Shown in pieces: positions 54,948 through 64,000 of a DNA stretch of 64,000 bases (position 1 is the first letter of the stretch; each line of letters opens with the position of its first letter). The position numbers and the translations under genes are program-made. The notes under the pieces are model-generated. The model was not told where the DNA came from. It ran no database searches and saw only the letters and a list, made by a program, of their open reading frames with translations. The stretch is from Utricularia gibba (taxonomy: Eukaryota; Streptophyta; Magnoliopsida; Lamiales; Lentibulariaceae): the NCBI GenBank assembly GCA_002189035.1, contig NEEC01000024.1, positions 434,001 to 498,000 on the forward strand, read 5' to 3'.

Positions 54948-56355
54948 TGTCAGGACCCATGCCCAGGGCCCAAGAGGCATGGGGCATGACTGCCAAGTCC
55001 CATCAAACGTTAGGACTCAAGGCGACTTAACCCCTTTGTAACTTAGAGAAATATCGTTAAGATGGCTACATGTATACTAACTCACAACCGTTCAAACAAG
55101 CAAAAGGAACTATGTCCAGCCTACTAAGAATATTCCTCACAACGTAGCTAAGGTTCCAAGAGCTATTCTTCATCTACCACAACTTCTACAGCTAAACTCC
55201 TACTTTGGTTGATCACTAGACCTTTTGCCATTCCCCTCTACACCTGGAACACGTTAAAAGATAGAGTGGTCATGCTACTGAAGTTTGGTAAAAGATAAGC
55301 ATGAATGAAGTGAAGAAAAGGTGTTTGAGCATAAAGACTCAAAGTCAAGCAGATATCCAAGTAGTGAGTTCCATTGTCTATCTTTGCCCAATCCCCTTGA
55401 CCTTTCAGCTTAGGCATCACCTCCAAATCTTAGGAAATGGGTCATGTATTGCCTAAGTCCTTTAGTAGTGTTCAGAAGAGCCACCAACCGAACACCACCT
55501 CTAAACATAGATCATAGCATGCATAAAACATGTTCTCTAGTCTTTGTTGATTGGCTTATCCCATAGGGATGCCTCAGACATGTCTGACATATTTAGCCAT
55601 GAATCCCATGGTTAAAACCATGTTGCTAGGAGTGTGGGTCCACACTCCTCTCCATTTCTTAACATATATTCACATAGCACATAAACAATGAACATTGAGC
55701 ACCTTATACACCTCAAAAGGGAACACTTGTTTGGAAACCAACCAACAAGGCACCTAATCCTTGGAAGAAAACAATTTAGGTTTTCAAAGAAGAATTTTAG
55801 GGACTCTAAATAGAGTTGAGGCACGAAAACCAGAAGGACATGCCCTGCTGGACTTTTCACATATTGAAGAACAAGTAGGAGAAGCAGGTTCATGAAAACA
55901 GGGAAGAAGACTTTCCCAAATAGAACAGTAACACATATGCAATCAACCACATATGTTCCAGAGAAGCATCAAAAGCTTCTAAATAGAACAGTATCACTCA
56001 TCCCACTTACCTTATTCCCTACTGAAGTAATCCCTTCCTACAACCAGAACCAAGAACTTTCCCCCTTCTCACTAGCTGTATTCTCTACCATCCTTCCTCT
56101 TCAACTATGATTCTTCAGCTTTTCCAACGTGACTCTATTCACCTAAACCTAGGAGACATCATGAGTCAGCATCCCCTCTATCTTGAGGTTGCCATGTGGC
56201 CTTTCCTATAGATAGCACCTGCTTCATCTCCATTGGTTAATAAAAACAACCTCCATACAGGTGTGGGTTCCATCCTGTATTGATTTCATACATAACCATG
56301 ATAGTTAGAGAGATATTATGCTAAACTCCAGCAATGGATAACGCATACCATAACA
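54948..56355. mobile_element. I: solo LTR inside D3
   Basis: 1408 bp, begins TGTCAGGACCC and ends CCATAACA. Perfect TSD GGTCT (54943-54947 and 56356-56360). No coding region, PBS or second LTR is seen, so a solo LTR is most likely. The family occurs once in the window and orientation is uncertain. ORFs within it (55238-56110) are not recognised. Confidence 0.85.
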
Positions 56356-56590
56356 GGTCTACTCATGGAATGATAGAAACAAGAACTAAGAAACAAACAT
56401 AAATTATATCATTAATCCTAGACCCACATCACCATACTTCACCTTAAGGTATCCCAAAGGTTCTACCTACTCATACTTGGAAGATAAAACATGATTTCAT
56501 TTAGATAATTCAAAAATAATAGAAATATTGTAATTAAGTCAGATACAAAAACTCAAAACGAAAAGGAAGTAATGATTGTTCTGATGCTCG

Positions 56591-56788
56591 TTGGCTACTG
56601 TTCACGACTCTGGTGCTATTCTTGAGGATCAAGTCCTTCTTCTCCTCTTCTTGTTGGTGTTCTTGTTCGTTCTGGAGGAGAAGCCACCTCGTGTATGTTG
56701 CTATTCCCGGTCTCTCCTTTTCGAAAAAATATCTCCCCTCCTTTACTCCAATGCACTGTTCTTGACACCATCACCGTTCTTAGCCTAA
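56591..56788 (+). other. ORF inside D3 LTR, not a gene
   Basis: MATVHDSGAILEDQ... lies within LTR sequence that is also present inverted at 7080-7240. It is LTR sequence read by chance. Confidence 0.6.
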
Positions 56789-57017
56789 ACTTGTAGACTA
56801 CAGGTGGTAGAATAGTGCTCTTTGTCTCTTTTTGGATGTTGTGCCCCTTTGACTTGATTCACATGTCTTTGGATCTGATTTTGCTGCTAATCTCCCTGCT
56901 GAACTTAATTGAATATTAATAACGAAGTTGGTGGACTAAATCAAAGGATTTAGTCCACTTTTAAACATAAACACACAAAATTAACATACAATTAACAGAA
57001 ATAAAGAAATCTTCTAG

Positions 57018-57464
57018 TGTTCTATGTGGTGTGATGCAATTAATAGATATAAAGAAAGACATGATTTATAACGTGGAAACTATCGGGGAACGGAGAAACC
57101 ACAGAGCTGTTGAAGCTCCATGGAAAATGACTTCACTAGATGGGAGTGGGGAAATATACAAGTTAGAGGGCTTGGACTCCAAACCGTTCTTCTTTAGGGT
57201 TTTTTATATTTATAGAAGAGGTTGGTCTTACCGAATTCTGAAATCTGTAGATATCGGCCACTTTCTACACCTACTACTCGGACTGTGGTCCTGCCTTTGG
57301 ATGACCACCGACTGCTCTGTCATTGCCATTATTCAGCTGCTTTTCAAACTATTTAAAACGGCAGCTGCTGACACTTATCAGTCTATCAGCCTCGCTAGTC
57401 CGTCAGGACACTTTTTGATTACTTTCTAGTGGCCAATTACCTCACTCTGATTTAGACCCCATCA
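57018..57464 (-). repeat. Tat-type LTR copy C
   Basis: Contains TATAACGTGGAAACTATCGG, TATATTTATAGAAGAGG (TATAAATATA on minus) and ends GACCCCATCA, matching copy B (GTACCCCATCA). The 5'-most bases on + do not match B and no TSD was found, so the left limit is tentative. Confidence 0.6.
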
Positions 57465-58570
57465 ATTTTGAATTTTGATCAAATTTATATCACTGATAAA
57501 ATCTTCTACTTGATCTATATGATGTAGGAATTATGATGAGATCATAATGTGAGATTTTTCAAGCATTTATGTTCAAGTTAAAAATTCCATGGATGAAGTA
57601 TTTGTGAAATCAGGGAGGATATCACAAATGCGGATAAACTAGCACATATTGAGTTCCATAAATTGTTTAGACAATGGTTATCACAATTGATGTAATAAGA
57701 TTACTAGAACCAATATCTGAGTGTCGGTTAGAGAATTGATTTTCTAGATGACTTGTCTTCAAGATGCTACTATGGGAAGTTAACCAAGAGTCAGTAGCAA
57801 CAAATGAAATATGACAGCCATGCAAATAAGCTTAGACATTAAATCGGCAAAGTTATCTTGATCTTATCTCAAGTAATTGTTTCAAAGGCTAACAGAAAGT
57901 CTATGGCCCTAGGTAATGACACTCGAAGAGTTTGAGTTGATCATTTTATGTTAGTGATTAAATGTAATTATAAGTTCGATACATCAAGAGACACATATCT
58001 AGGTTCTAGTATCGAATGAGATATAAGTATAATGAAAGTTGTTCATTGCATGGTGTCTGGTTATAGAAATATTCAATTAGTTCACCTGATTATTCTTATA
58101 TATTGGGGATCATGATAGGTTGCTAGACATCACTTATGAACGATAATAAAGATTTAATTAATTAATTGAAGAAGCATATAGGGTTACTCACAATAGTGAA
58201 CTCATTTCTTGATATAAAATAGAATGACACAATTACGTGAGATTTAATTGGTAAATTGGATAAATTAAATAGAGAGTATTTTGAGATTAATATTGATTAA
58301 ACTCAAAATAAAAGATCTGATATAGATAAGATTTTGGAACATATATATCTCTACGAGATAAGATCTTTATGGATTTTTCATTAGATATGTTACCAAATAT
58401 TTATATAAGATAATCAAAAAATTCTATCCATAGAGATTTTCATATCTTCATTCTCTCTGAGATCTATCTGCAACTGGTGACTTTCTCTAGAAGCATCTAA
58501 GGGATCAACCATCATTATTTGGCCTTGATAAGGTTATTGATGTAGGGCTTCACATATGCATACTATAGAG
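57465..58570 (+). repeat. F2: older copia LTR hosting copia-J
   Basis: Homologous to the copia-J LTR from about position 65 (TTTTGATCAAATTTATATCA) to ATACTATAGAG at 58570, where it is cut by the start of copia-J. The first about 64 bp are missing next to copy C. The rest of F2 would lie beyond the window. Confidence 0.75.
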
Positions 58571-59214
58571 TGTTAGTGTATGTGTTCTAGAGACAATCAA
58601 CTCATTGGCAAATCTTATCTTATGATATTTACTTTGAATTGTGATCAAATTTATATCATTGATAAAATCCTCTACTTGATCTATGTGCTATAGAAATTAT
58701 GATGAGATCATAATGTGAGATTCTTCAAGCACTCATGATCAAGTTAAAAATGTGAGAGTCATTTTTAGTGCATATAGTTGTTGGCTACCATCAAGCTCTC
58801 CACTACACATGACATGTTCGAATTATGGAATTAGATTCATGGTGGGTTGGCTTAACTGATTTTATCAACTTGTTGATTAAAGCCAAGGTTGGTAAAATTG
58901 GAGGAAAGGTTGAGGTAAATGGTTTTAACATCAAGAGTTGATGACTCAATGATGCAGTGGTTGTATGATAGATACAATTAGCATGAGATGACTACCTGTT
59001 TCATTCATTAAAACTTGTTGGCTACAGTCAAGGTGGAGATGAATGAAATGGGACACTATCCCACTAAGAAAAATCTGATTTTCTCGTTTTGTCAGTAAGG
59101 GGCTGCCATCTCGAAAAACATAGTGGGAGTATATCACATCTAATAAAGACCAGTTAGATGTGATTTAAGGAACACTACATGATGTGTTTGCTTTCTCTTC
59201 TTCAGGTTGAAGAT

Positions 59215-60363
59215 ATGTCTTCCACCGTGAATTTGAGATCCATTCTAGAGTCCAACAAGTTGGTTGGCTCGAATTTTACTGATTGGCACCGCAATTTGAG
59301 AATTGTTCTCAAGGCGGAGAAGATTGCTTACATCCTTGAGCAAGATGTTCCTGCACAACCCAGGGCTAATGCAGCTGAAGATGTTTGGCGTGCATGTCAG
59401 AAGTATCTAGATGATGCTGAGCTTGTCTCCTGTATCATGCCTTCTTCGATGGCCCCTGATCTCCAAAAACAGCATGAGGCGATGACTTGCCAACAGATGA
59501 TAACACACCTCAAGGATCTATTTGGTGAGCACTCATGACTTGAAAGGTTCAAGACATCAAAGATGTTCAATTGTCGTTTGGCAGAAGGAAGTTCTGCTGC
59601 TGATCATGCGACATTGATGTTGAGTTACATTGAGAAGTTGTCCACTCTTGTTTTTGTGTTGGATAAGGACTTGAGTATTGACTTAATCCTTACCTCACTA
59701 CCTGATAGCTACTCACAATTTGTGATGAACTATCAGATGAACAAGATGGATCAAACTGTTCTTGAATTGATTCAGTTACTCAAGTCTGTTGAGACAACTA
59801 TCATAAAGGAACAAAAGAATGTCATGCTTGTCTCTTCAAGGAAAAAGGTTTCCAAGAAGAAGAGTCAAGACAAGAAACTCAAAGCTAAAAGTGAGATCAA
59901 GAAGAAGAAGCCTGTTGAAAAACCGGCTAAGGGTGAATGCTTTCATTGTGGGAAATCTGGTCATTGGAAGAGAAACTGCAAAGCCTATCTAGAGTCAATC
60001 AAGGGCAAGAAGCAGAATGAGAATTCAGCTTCAGGTATACACATGATTGAGATTAATACTACTATCAAGAATGGTTCTTGGGTGTTAGATTCTGGTTGTG
60101 GTGCTCACATTTGCACTAACATGCAGGACCTAATGAGTAGTAGAATCTTGAAGAAAGGCGATGTTGACCTACGAGTTGGGAATGGTGCACGAGTTGCTGC
60201 CATGGCAGTTGGGACTTGCCACATCGCCCTACCTTCTGGATTATCTCTTGAATTAGATTCTGTTTATTGTGTTCCCTCATTGTCTAAGAACATCGTCTCT
60301 ATTTCTTGTTTGGACAAGATTGCTTTTGAGTTTTATATAAAGAACAATTGTTGTTCCATATGA
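59215..60363 (+). pseudogene. Copia-J gag and protease
   Basis: ATG at 59215 (MSSTVNLRSILESNKLVG), chosen because gag homology starts here; the frame opens at 59179. A stop at 59536-59538 interrupts gag after LKDLFGEHS, and text continues in frame as LERFKTSKMFNCRLAEG. There is a Lys-rich segment (about 59840-59930), the zinc knuckle CFHCGKSGHWKRNC (C-X2-C-X4-H-X4-C), then the protease with active site LDSGCGAHIC (DSG). Another stop is at 60361-60363. Confidence 0.85.
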
Positions 60364-60499
60364 AGAGGGAGTGTGCATTATGGTACTGCTACAATAGTAA
60401 ACGGAATATATGTTTTGGATCAGCATGATTCAGAACAAATTAACATGTGCATAAAAAGGACAAGGATTGACAACATCTTGAATTCTTACCTCTAACATT

Positions 60500-61377
60500 T
60501 TCGTTTAGGCCATATAAACAAGAAGCGTGTTGAGTACTTATATCGATTGGGATATTTGGACTCAGAAGATTTTGAATCTTATGAAACATGCGAATCTTGT
60601 TTATTGGGAAAAATGACAAAGCAACCTTTTCTAGGAAAAGGAGCAAGAGCTGAAAACTTATTGGATTTAATACATTCTGATGTATGCGGTCCAATGAGCA
60701 TCACTACTAGAGGGGGTTTCTCGTATTTCATCACTTTTACAGATGACCATTCAAGATATGGACGCATCTACTTGATGAAACGAAAATCTGAAGCCTTTGA
60801 AAAGTTCAAAGAGTTTCGGATGGAGGTCGAGAACCAGCTTGAGTGTTCCATCAAGAAACTTCGATCAGATCGTGGTGGCGAATACTTGAGTAATGAATTC
60901 AAGAATCATCTGAAGGACAATGGTATTGTCTCAGAAAGAACTCCTCCTGATACACTTGAGCACAATGGTGTTTCTGAGAGGAGAAATCGAACTTTGCTTG
61001 ACATGGTTCGATCCATGATGAGTTTTTCGGAACTACCAAAGTCCATGTGGGGATATGCTTTAGAGGCAGTGGCTCATGTTTTGAACAAAGCCCCATCGAA
61101 ATCGATTGAAACCACTCCTTATGAGATTTGGACTGGTAGAAAACCGAGTTTCTCCTACCTCAAAGCTTGGGAATGCCCTGCTTATGTAAGAAGGTTGAAG
61201 TCAGATAAGTTGGAGAACAAATCTGACAAGTGTCTCTTTCTGGGATATCCACAAGAAACCATGGGATACTACTTCTATAATCCTCAAGAGGGAAAGGTTT
61301 TCATCTCGAGGAATGCTGTCTTTTTGGAGAAAGAGTTTCTCCTCAAAGAAGCAAGTGGGAGTCGTTTTGAACTTTAG
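60500..61377 (+). pseudogene. Copia-J integrase
   Basis: HFRLGHINKKRVEYL and CESCLLGKMTKQPF form the HHCC zinc-binding region. The catalytic triad is readable: HSDVCGPM (Asp), RSDRGGEYLS (Asp) and HNGVSERRNR (Glu). It continues MWGYALEAVAHVLNKAPSKS and CLFLGYP. It stops at 61375-61377 (TAG), and RT text follows in the same frame. Confidence 0.85.
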
Positions 61378-62716
61378 GAGATGTTTGAGAACGAGCCAGT
61401 GACACCTATAGAGACGCCAGTGGGTGACTCAAAAGGTAATCTAGGCTCACCATCTCGAAATTGTGTCCCAGAAGCTTGTAATGTACCAGTGAGCAATCAA
61501 CCTGAGCAATCTGACTTGCCAAATGTACCAAGCACGTTTTCTGCCAGAAGATCAGTCCGAAAACGTAACCCTATTGTGAGATATGGTTTCATTGTTGATG
61601 CCGAAGGCATAGGAGACCTCATATTAGATGAGGAACCTCGGACTTATGACGAAGCAATCAATAGTGCTGAGTCAAGTAAATGGCTTGTTGCCATGAGGGC
61701 AGAAATGGATTCCATGTATGAGAATAATGTTTGGACATTGGTCAATGCTCCAGAGGGAGTAAATCCTATTGGATGCAAATGGGTATTCAAAAGGAAAACT
61801 GACATGGATGAAAATACATCTACCAGTAAGGCACAACTTGTGGCAAAAGGATATCGTCAGAAACAAGGTGTTGATTCTGATGTAACCTTGTTGCCTATGG
61901 CTATGCTGAAGTCCATTCGATTTTTGCTTGCCATTGCTGCTCATTTTGATTATGAGATGTGGCAGATGGATATGAGAGGAAGTGTGCATGACACAACCTG
62001 AAGGTTTTACACAAGATCGTAGTAAAGTGTGTAAACTGAACAAATCCATCTATGGGCTAAAGCAAGCTTCAAGAAGTTGGAACATCAAATTTGATGAGAC
62101 AATCAAAGAGTTTGGTTTCTCTCAAAAGGAAGATGAACCTTGTGTATACAAGAAGGTAGATGGCTTGGCAATCGTATTTCTCATACTATATGTGGATGAC
62201 ATATTAGTAATGGGAAATGATGTTGCAACAATGCAATCGGTAAAAATCTGGTTATCCAAGAGCTTTTCAATGAAAGATCTTGGAGATGCGGCTTATATAT
62301 TGGGCATAAAGATCTATAGAGATAGATCAAGGAGATCGATTGGATTATCACAATCAACCTACATCGATAAAGTGTTAAAGAGGTTTAACATGGTTGATTC
62401 CAAAAGAGGTTTATTGGCCATGACACACAAGGCACTTTCAAAAGTGATGTGCCCCAAAATAGAAGAAGATAGGGATTATATGGCTCGAATTCCACATGCT
62501 TCTCCTATTAGGTCAACAATGTATACCACGCTGTGTACTAGACCAGATGTGTCATATGCTTTAAGTGTTGCAAGCAGATATCAGTTGAACTCTAGAATGG
62601 ATCATTGGACTGCACTCAAGAGCATTCTTAAGTACTTAAGAAGGACTAAAGACATGTTCCTTATTTATGGTGGTCAAGATCTCGAAATGGGAGAATATGT
62701 TTCCAATCTCATTTGA
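61378..62716 (+). pseudogene. Copia-J reverse transcriptase, RNase H truncated
   Basis: A linker (61381-61620) then WLVAMRAEMDSMYENNVWTL, GCKWVFKRKTD, QLVAKGYRQKQGVD, and MDM where the conserved 'KTAFLNGxL' block should follow. About ten codons are missing there and the frame shifts to VCMTQPEGF (61980). Then come KSIYGLKQASRSWN, the active site YVDDILVMGND, FSMKDLGDAAYILGIKI and YLRRTKDMFLIYGG. It stops at 62714-62716 in early RNase H; only a scrap (FTLNGGAV) remains downstream. Confidence 0.85.
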
Positions 62717-62872
62717 CTTGACGTCTCAATCAATATACATATTCACCCTAAATGGAGGTGCAGTCACTTAGAAAAGTTCTAAGCAAGACTGCTCATTCAC
62801 AATGGAACTAGGACGTCCATGGAGTACATAGAGTCCATTGGTATAAGATACATGTTTGATTGGCTCTAGTAC

Positions 62873-62883
62873 AAGTGGGAGAT
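62873..62883 (+). other. Copia-J polypurine tract
   Basis: AAGTGGGAGAT directly before the 3' LTR start at 62884, the usual plant copia arrangement. Confidence 0.75.
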
Positions 62884-64000
62884 TGTTAGTATATGTGTTC
62901 TAGAGACAATAAACTCATTGGCAAATCTTATCTTTTGATATTTACTTTGAATTGTGATCAAATTTATATCATTGATAAAATCCTCTACTTGATCTATGTG
63001 CAATACAAAATATGATGAGATCATAATGTGAGATTCTTCAAGCACTCATGATCAAGTTAAAAAACTCCCTAGCTAGACTATTTGTGAAATGAGGATATCA
63101 CAAATACGGATAAGCTGGCACATATTGAGTTCCCTAAATTGTTTAGCCAATGGTTCTCACAATTGATGTAATGAGATTACTAGAACCTATGTGTGGGTGT
63201 CGATTAGAGAATCAATTCACCGGATGACTCATCTTCGAGATGCTACTATGGGAAGCTAACCAAGTGTCAGTAGCAAGATCTCGAATATGACAGCCGTGCA
63301 ATTAAGCTTAGACTTGAGGTCAACAAAGTTATCTTAATCTTAAGCTCACATTTTCGCTCATTACTAATGGGAGCCTAACCATGGCTTGCCTAGTATGGAT
63401 GAGTAGGGATGTGACTTCCTAAGGTTGGAGATAGTTGATTGATCAATAAAGGATTCATCACTCATGTTAGCAATGAGATCATATCTCAAGTAATTTCATC
63501 AAAGCCTAACAGTAAGTCCTGGGCCCAGGGTAATGACACTCGAATTGTTTGTGTAGGTCATTGAGTGTTAGTGCTTGAATGCAATTATAATTTCGATAAA
63601 TCAGAAAGACACACACCCATGTTCTGGTACCGAATGAGATATAAGTATGATGAAAGGTGTTCATTGCATGATGGCTGGTCATGGAAAGGCTCAATCAGTT
63701 CACCTGATTGTTCTTACATCTTGGGGATCATGATATGTTGCTAGACATCACTTTTGATCGATAATGATGGATTTTATTAATTAAGAGTTAATTAATAAAT
63801 CCATTATTACGGCCTTGATTGAAGAAGCCTATAGGGTCACACACAATAGTGGAGTCACTCAACGATATAAAATAGAATGACACAATTACATGAGATGTAA
63901 TTGGTAAAGTGCATAAATTAAATTGAGAGTTATTTTGAGATTAATATTGATTAAACTCAAAATAAAAGATCATATATAGATAAGATTTGGAACATATACA
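62884..64000 (+). repeat. Copia-J 3' LTR, cut by window end
   Basis: TGTTAGTATATGTG... to the end of the window (1117 bp seen). Comparison with F1 suggests about 390 bp more, for an LTR of roughly 1.5 kb. Its TSD, expected to be TAGAG if copia-J inserted at 58570, is not visible. The minus ORF at 63506-63694 is LTR sequence. Confidence 0.85.

Larger units (their letters stand above)
52434..56990 (-). mobile_element. D3 LTR (family D), split by F1 and I
   Basis: Segments 52434-52507, 54450-54947 and 56356 to about 56990 join to a family-D LTR. The plus strand begins TGATAAACGG directly inside Tat-3 integrase. A perfect palindrome with 12-bp arms is at 56931-56958. The LTR 5' end is lost near 56990, so its TSD cannot be confirmed (left flank GCACC). 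Confidence 0.8.
58571..64000 (+). mobile_element. Copia-J: Ty1/copia element, 3' end beyond window
   Basis: Starts TGTTAGTGTATGTGTTC at 58571 and its 3' LTR starts TGTTAGTATATGTGTTC at 62884. The gag-protease-integrase-RT order (integrase before RT) is diagnostic of Ty1/copia. The 5' LTR is reduced to about 178 bp (58571-58748) by an internal deletion that also removed the PBS. RNase H is mostly deleted. Not mobile. Confidence 0.88.

Overview
This window is nuclear DNA of a flowering plant, most likely a eudicot. The evidence is one spliced trihelix (GT-2 type) transcription-factor gene set in about 58 kb of nested LTR retrotransposons: Ty3/gypsy of the Athila and Tat lineages, Ty1/copia, and many solo LTRs with 5-bp target-site duplications (TSDs). 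I see no rRNA, tRNA, bacterial-type gene or CRISPR array. I cannot name the species.

Layout. 1-3.5 kb: the 3' end of a Tat-lineage element (Tat-1) with an antisense gene (aORF), its LTR split by a solo LTR of a family I call K. 3.5-12 kb: an old, decayed Ty1/copia element (gag, protease and integrase scraps on +) cut by solo LTRs K2, Tat-type A, D1 and E1. 12-18.8 kb: the only host gene region, with the trihelix gene on the minus strand (16122 to about 14120) and its GC-richer upstream DNA. 18.8-29 kb: AT-rich DNA with solo LTRs E2 and E3 head to head, and an Athila LTR fragment carrying two more solo LTRs (B, H). 29.0-42.4 kb: one Athila element (Athila-1, TSD ATATA) containing a complete Tat insertion (Tat-2, TSD CAAGT) and a scrambled block of family-D gag, Tat protease/RT and family-D LTR. 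42.4-49.98 kb: AT-rich DNA, K3, and a recombined Athila derivative (Athila-3). 49.98-57.5 kb: Tat-3 fused to Athila-3 and interrupted by a nest of solo LTRs (D3 containing F1 containing D4, and D3 also containing I), then Tat LTR C. 57.5-64 kb: a Ty1/copia element (copia-J) inserted in an older LTR of its own family (F2). Its 3' LTR runs off the window.

How the parts work together. The trihelix gene has a GT-2 architecture: two trihelix DNA-binding domains flanking a coiled coil, and one intron in the first trihelix. As written, its frame is broken by four single-base deficits. Each can be placed at a C or G homopolymer, and restoring all four gives a 538-residue frame, so base-calling error is as likely as a true pseudogene. 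None of the retroelement gag-pol genes is intact. The most unusual element feature is the Tat antisense gene. It lies opposite pol next to the 3' LTR and is present in three copies. Two copies share introns that splice in frame, a PKKKKRVKV nuclear-localisation-like motif and a coiled coil; all three share one strongly conserved C-terminal block. The D/E LTR families carry a palindrome at a fixed distance (125-127 nt) from the LTR start, and its arms co-vary between copies.
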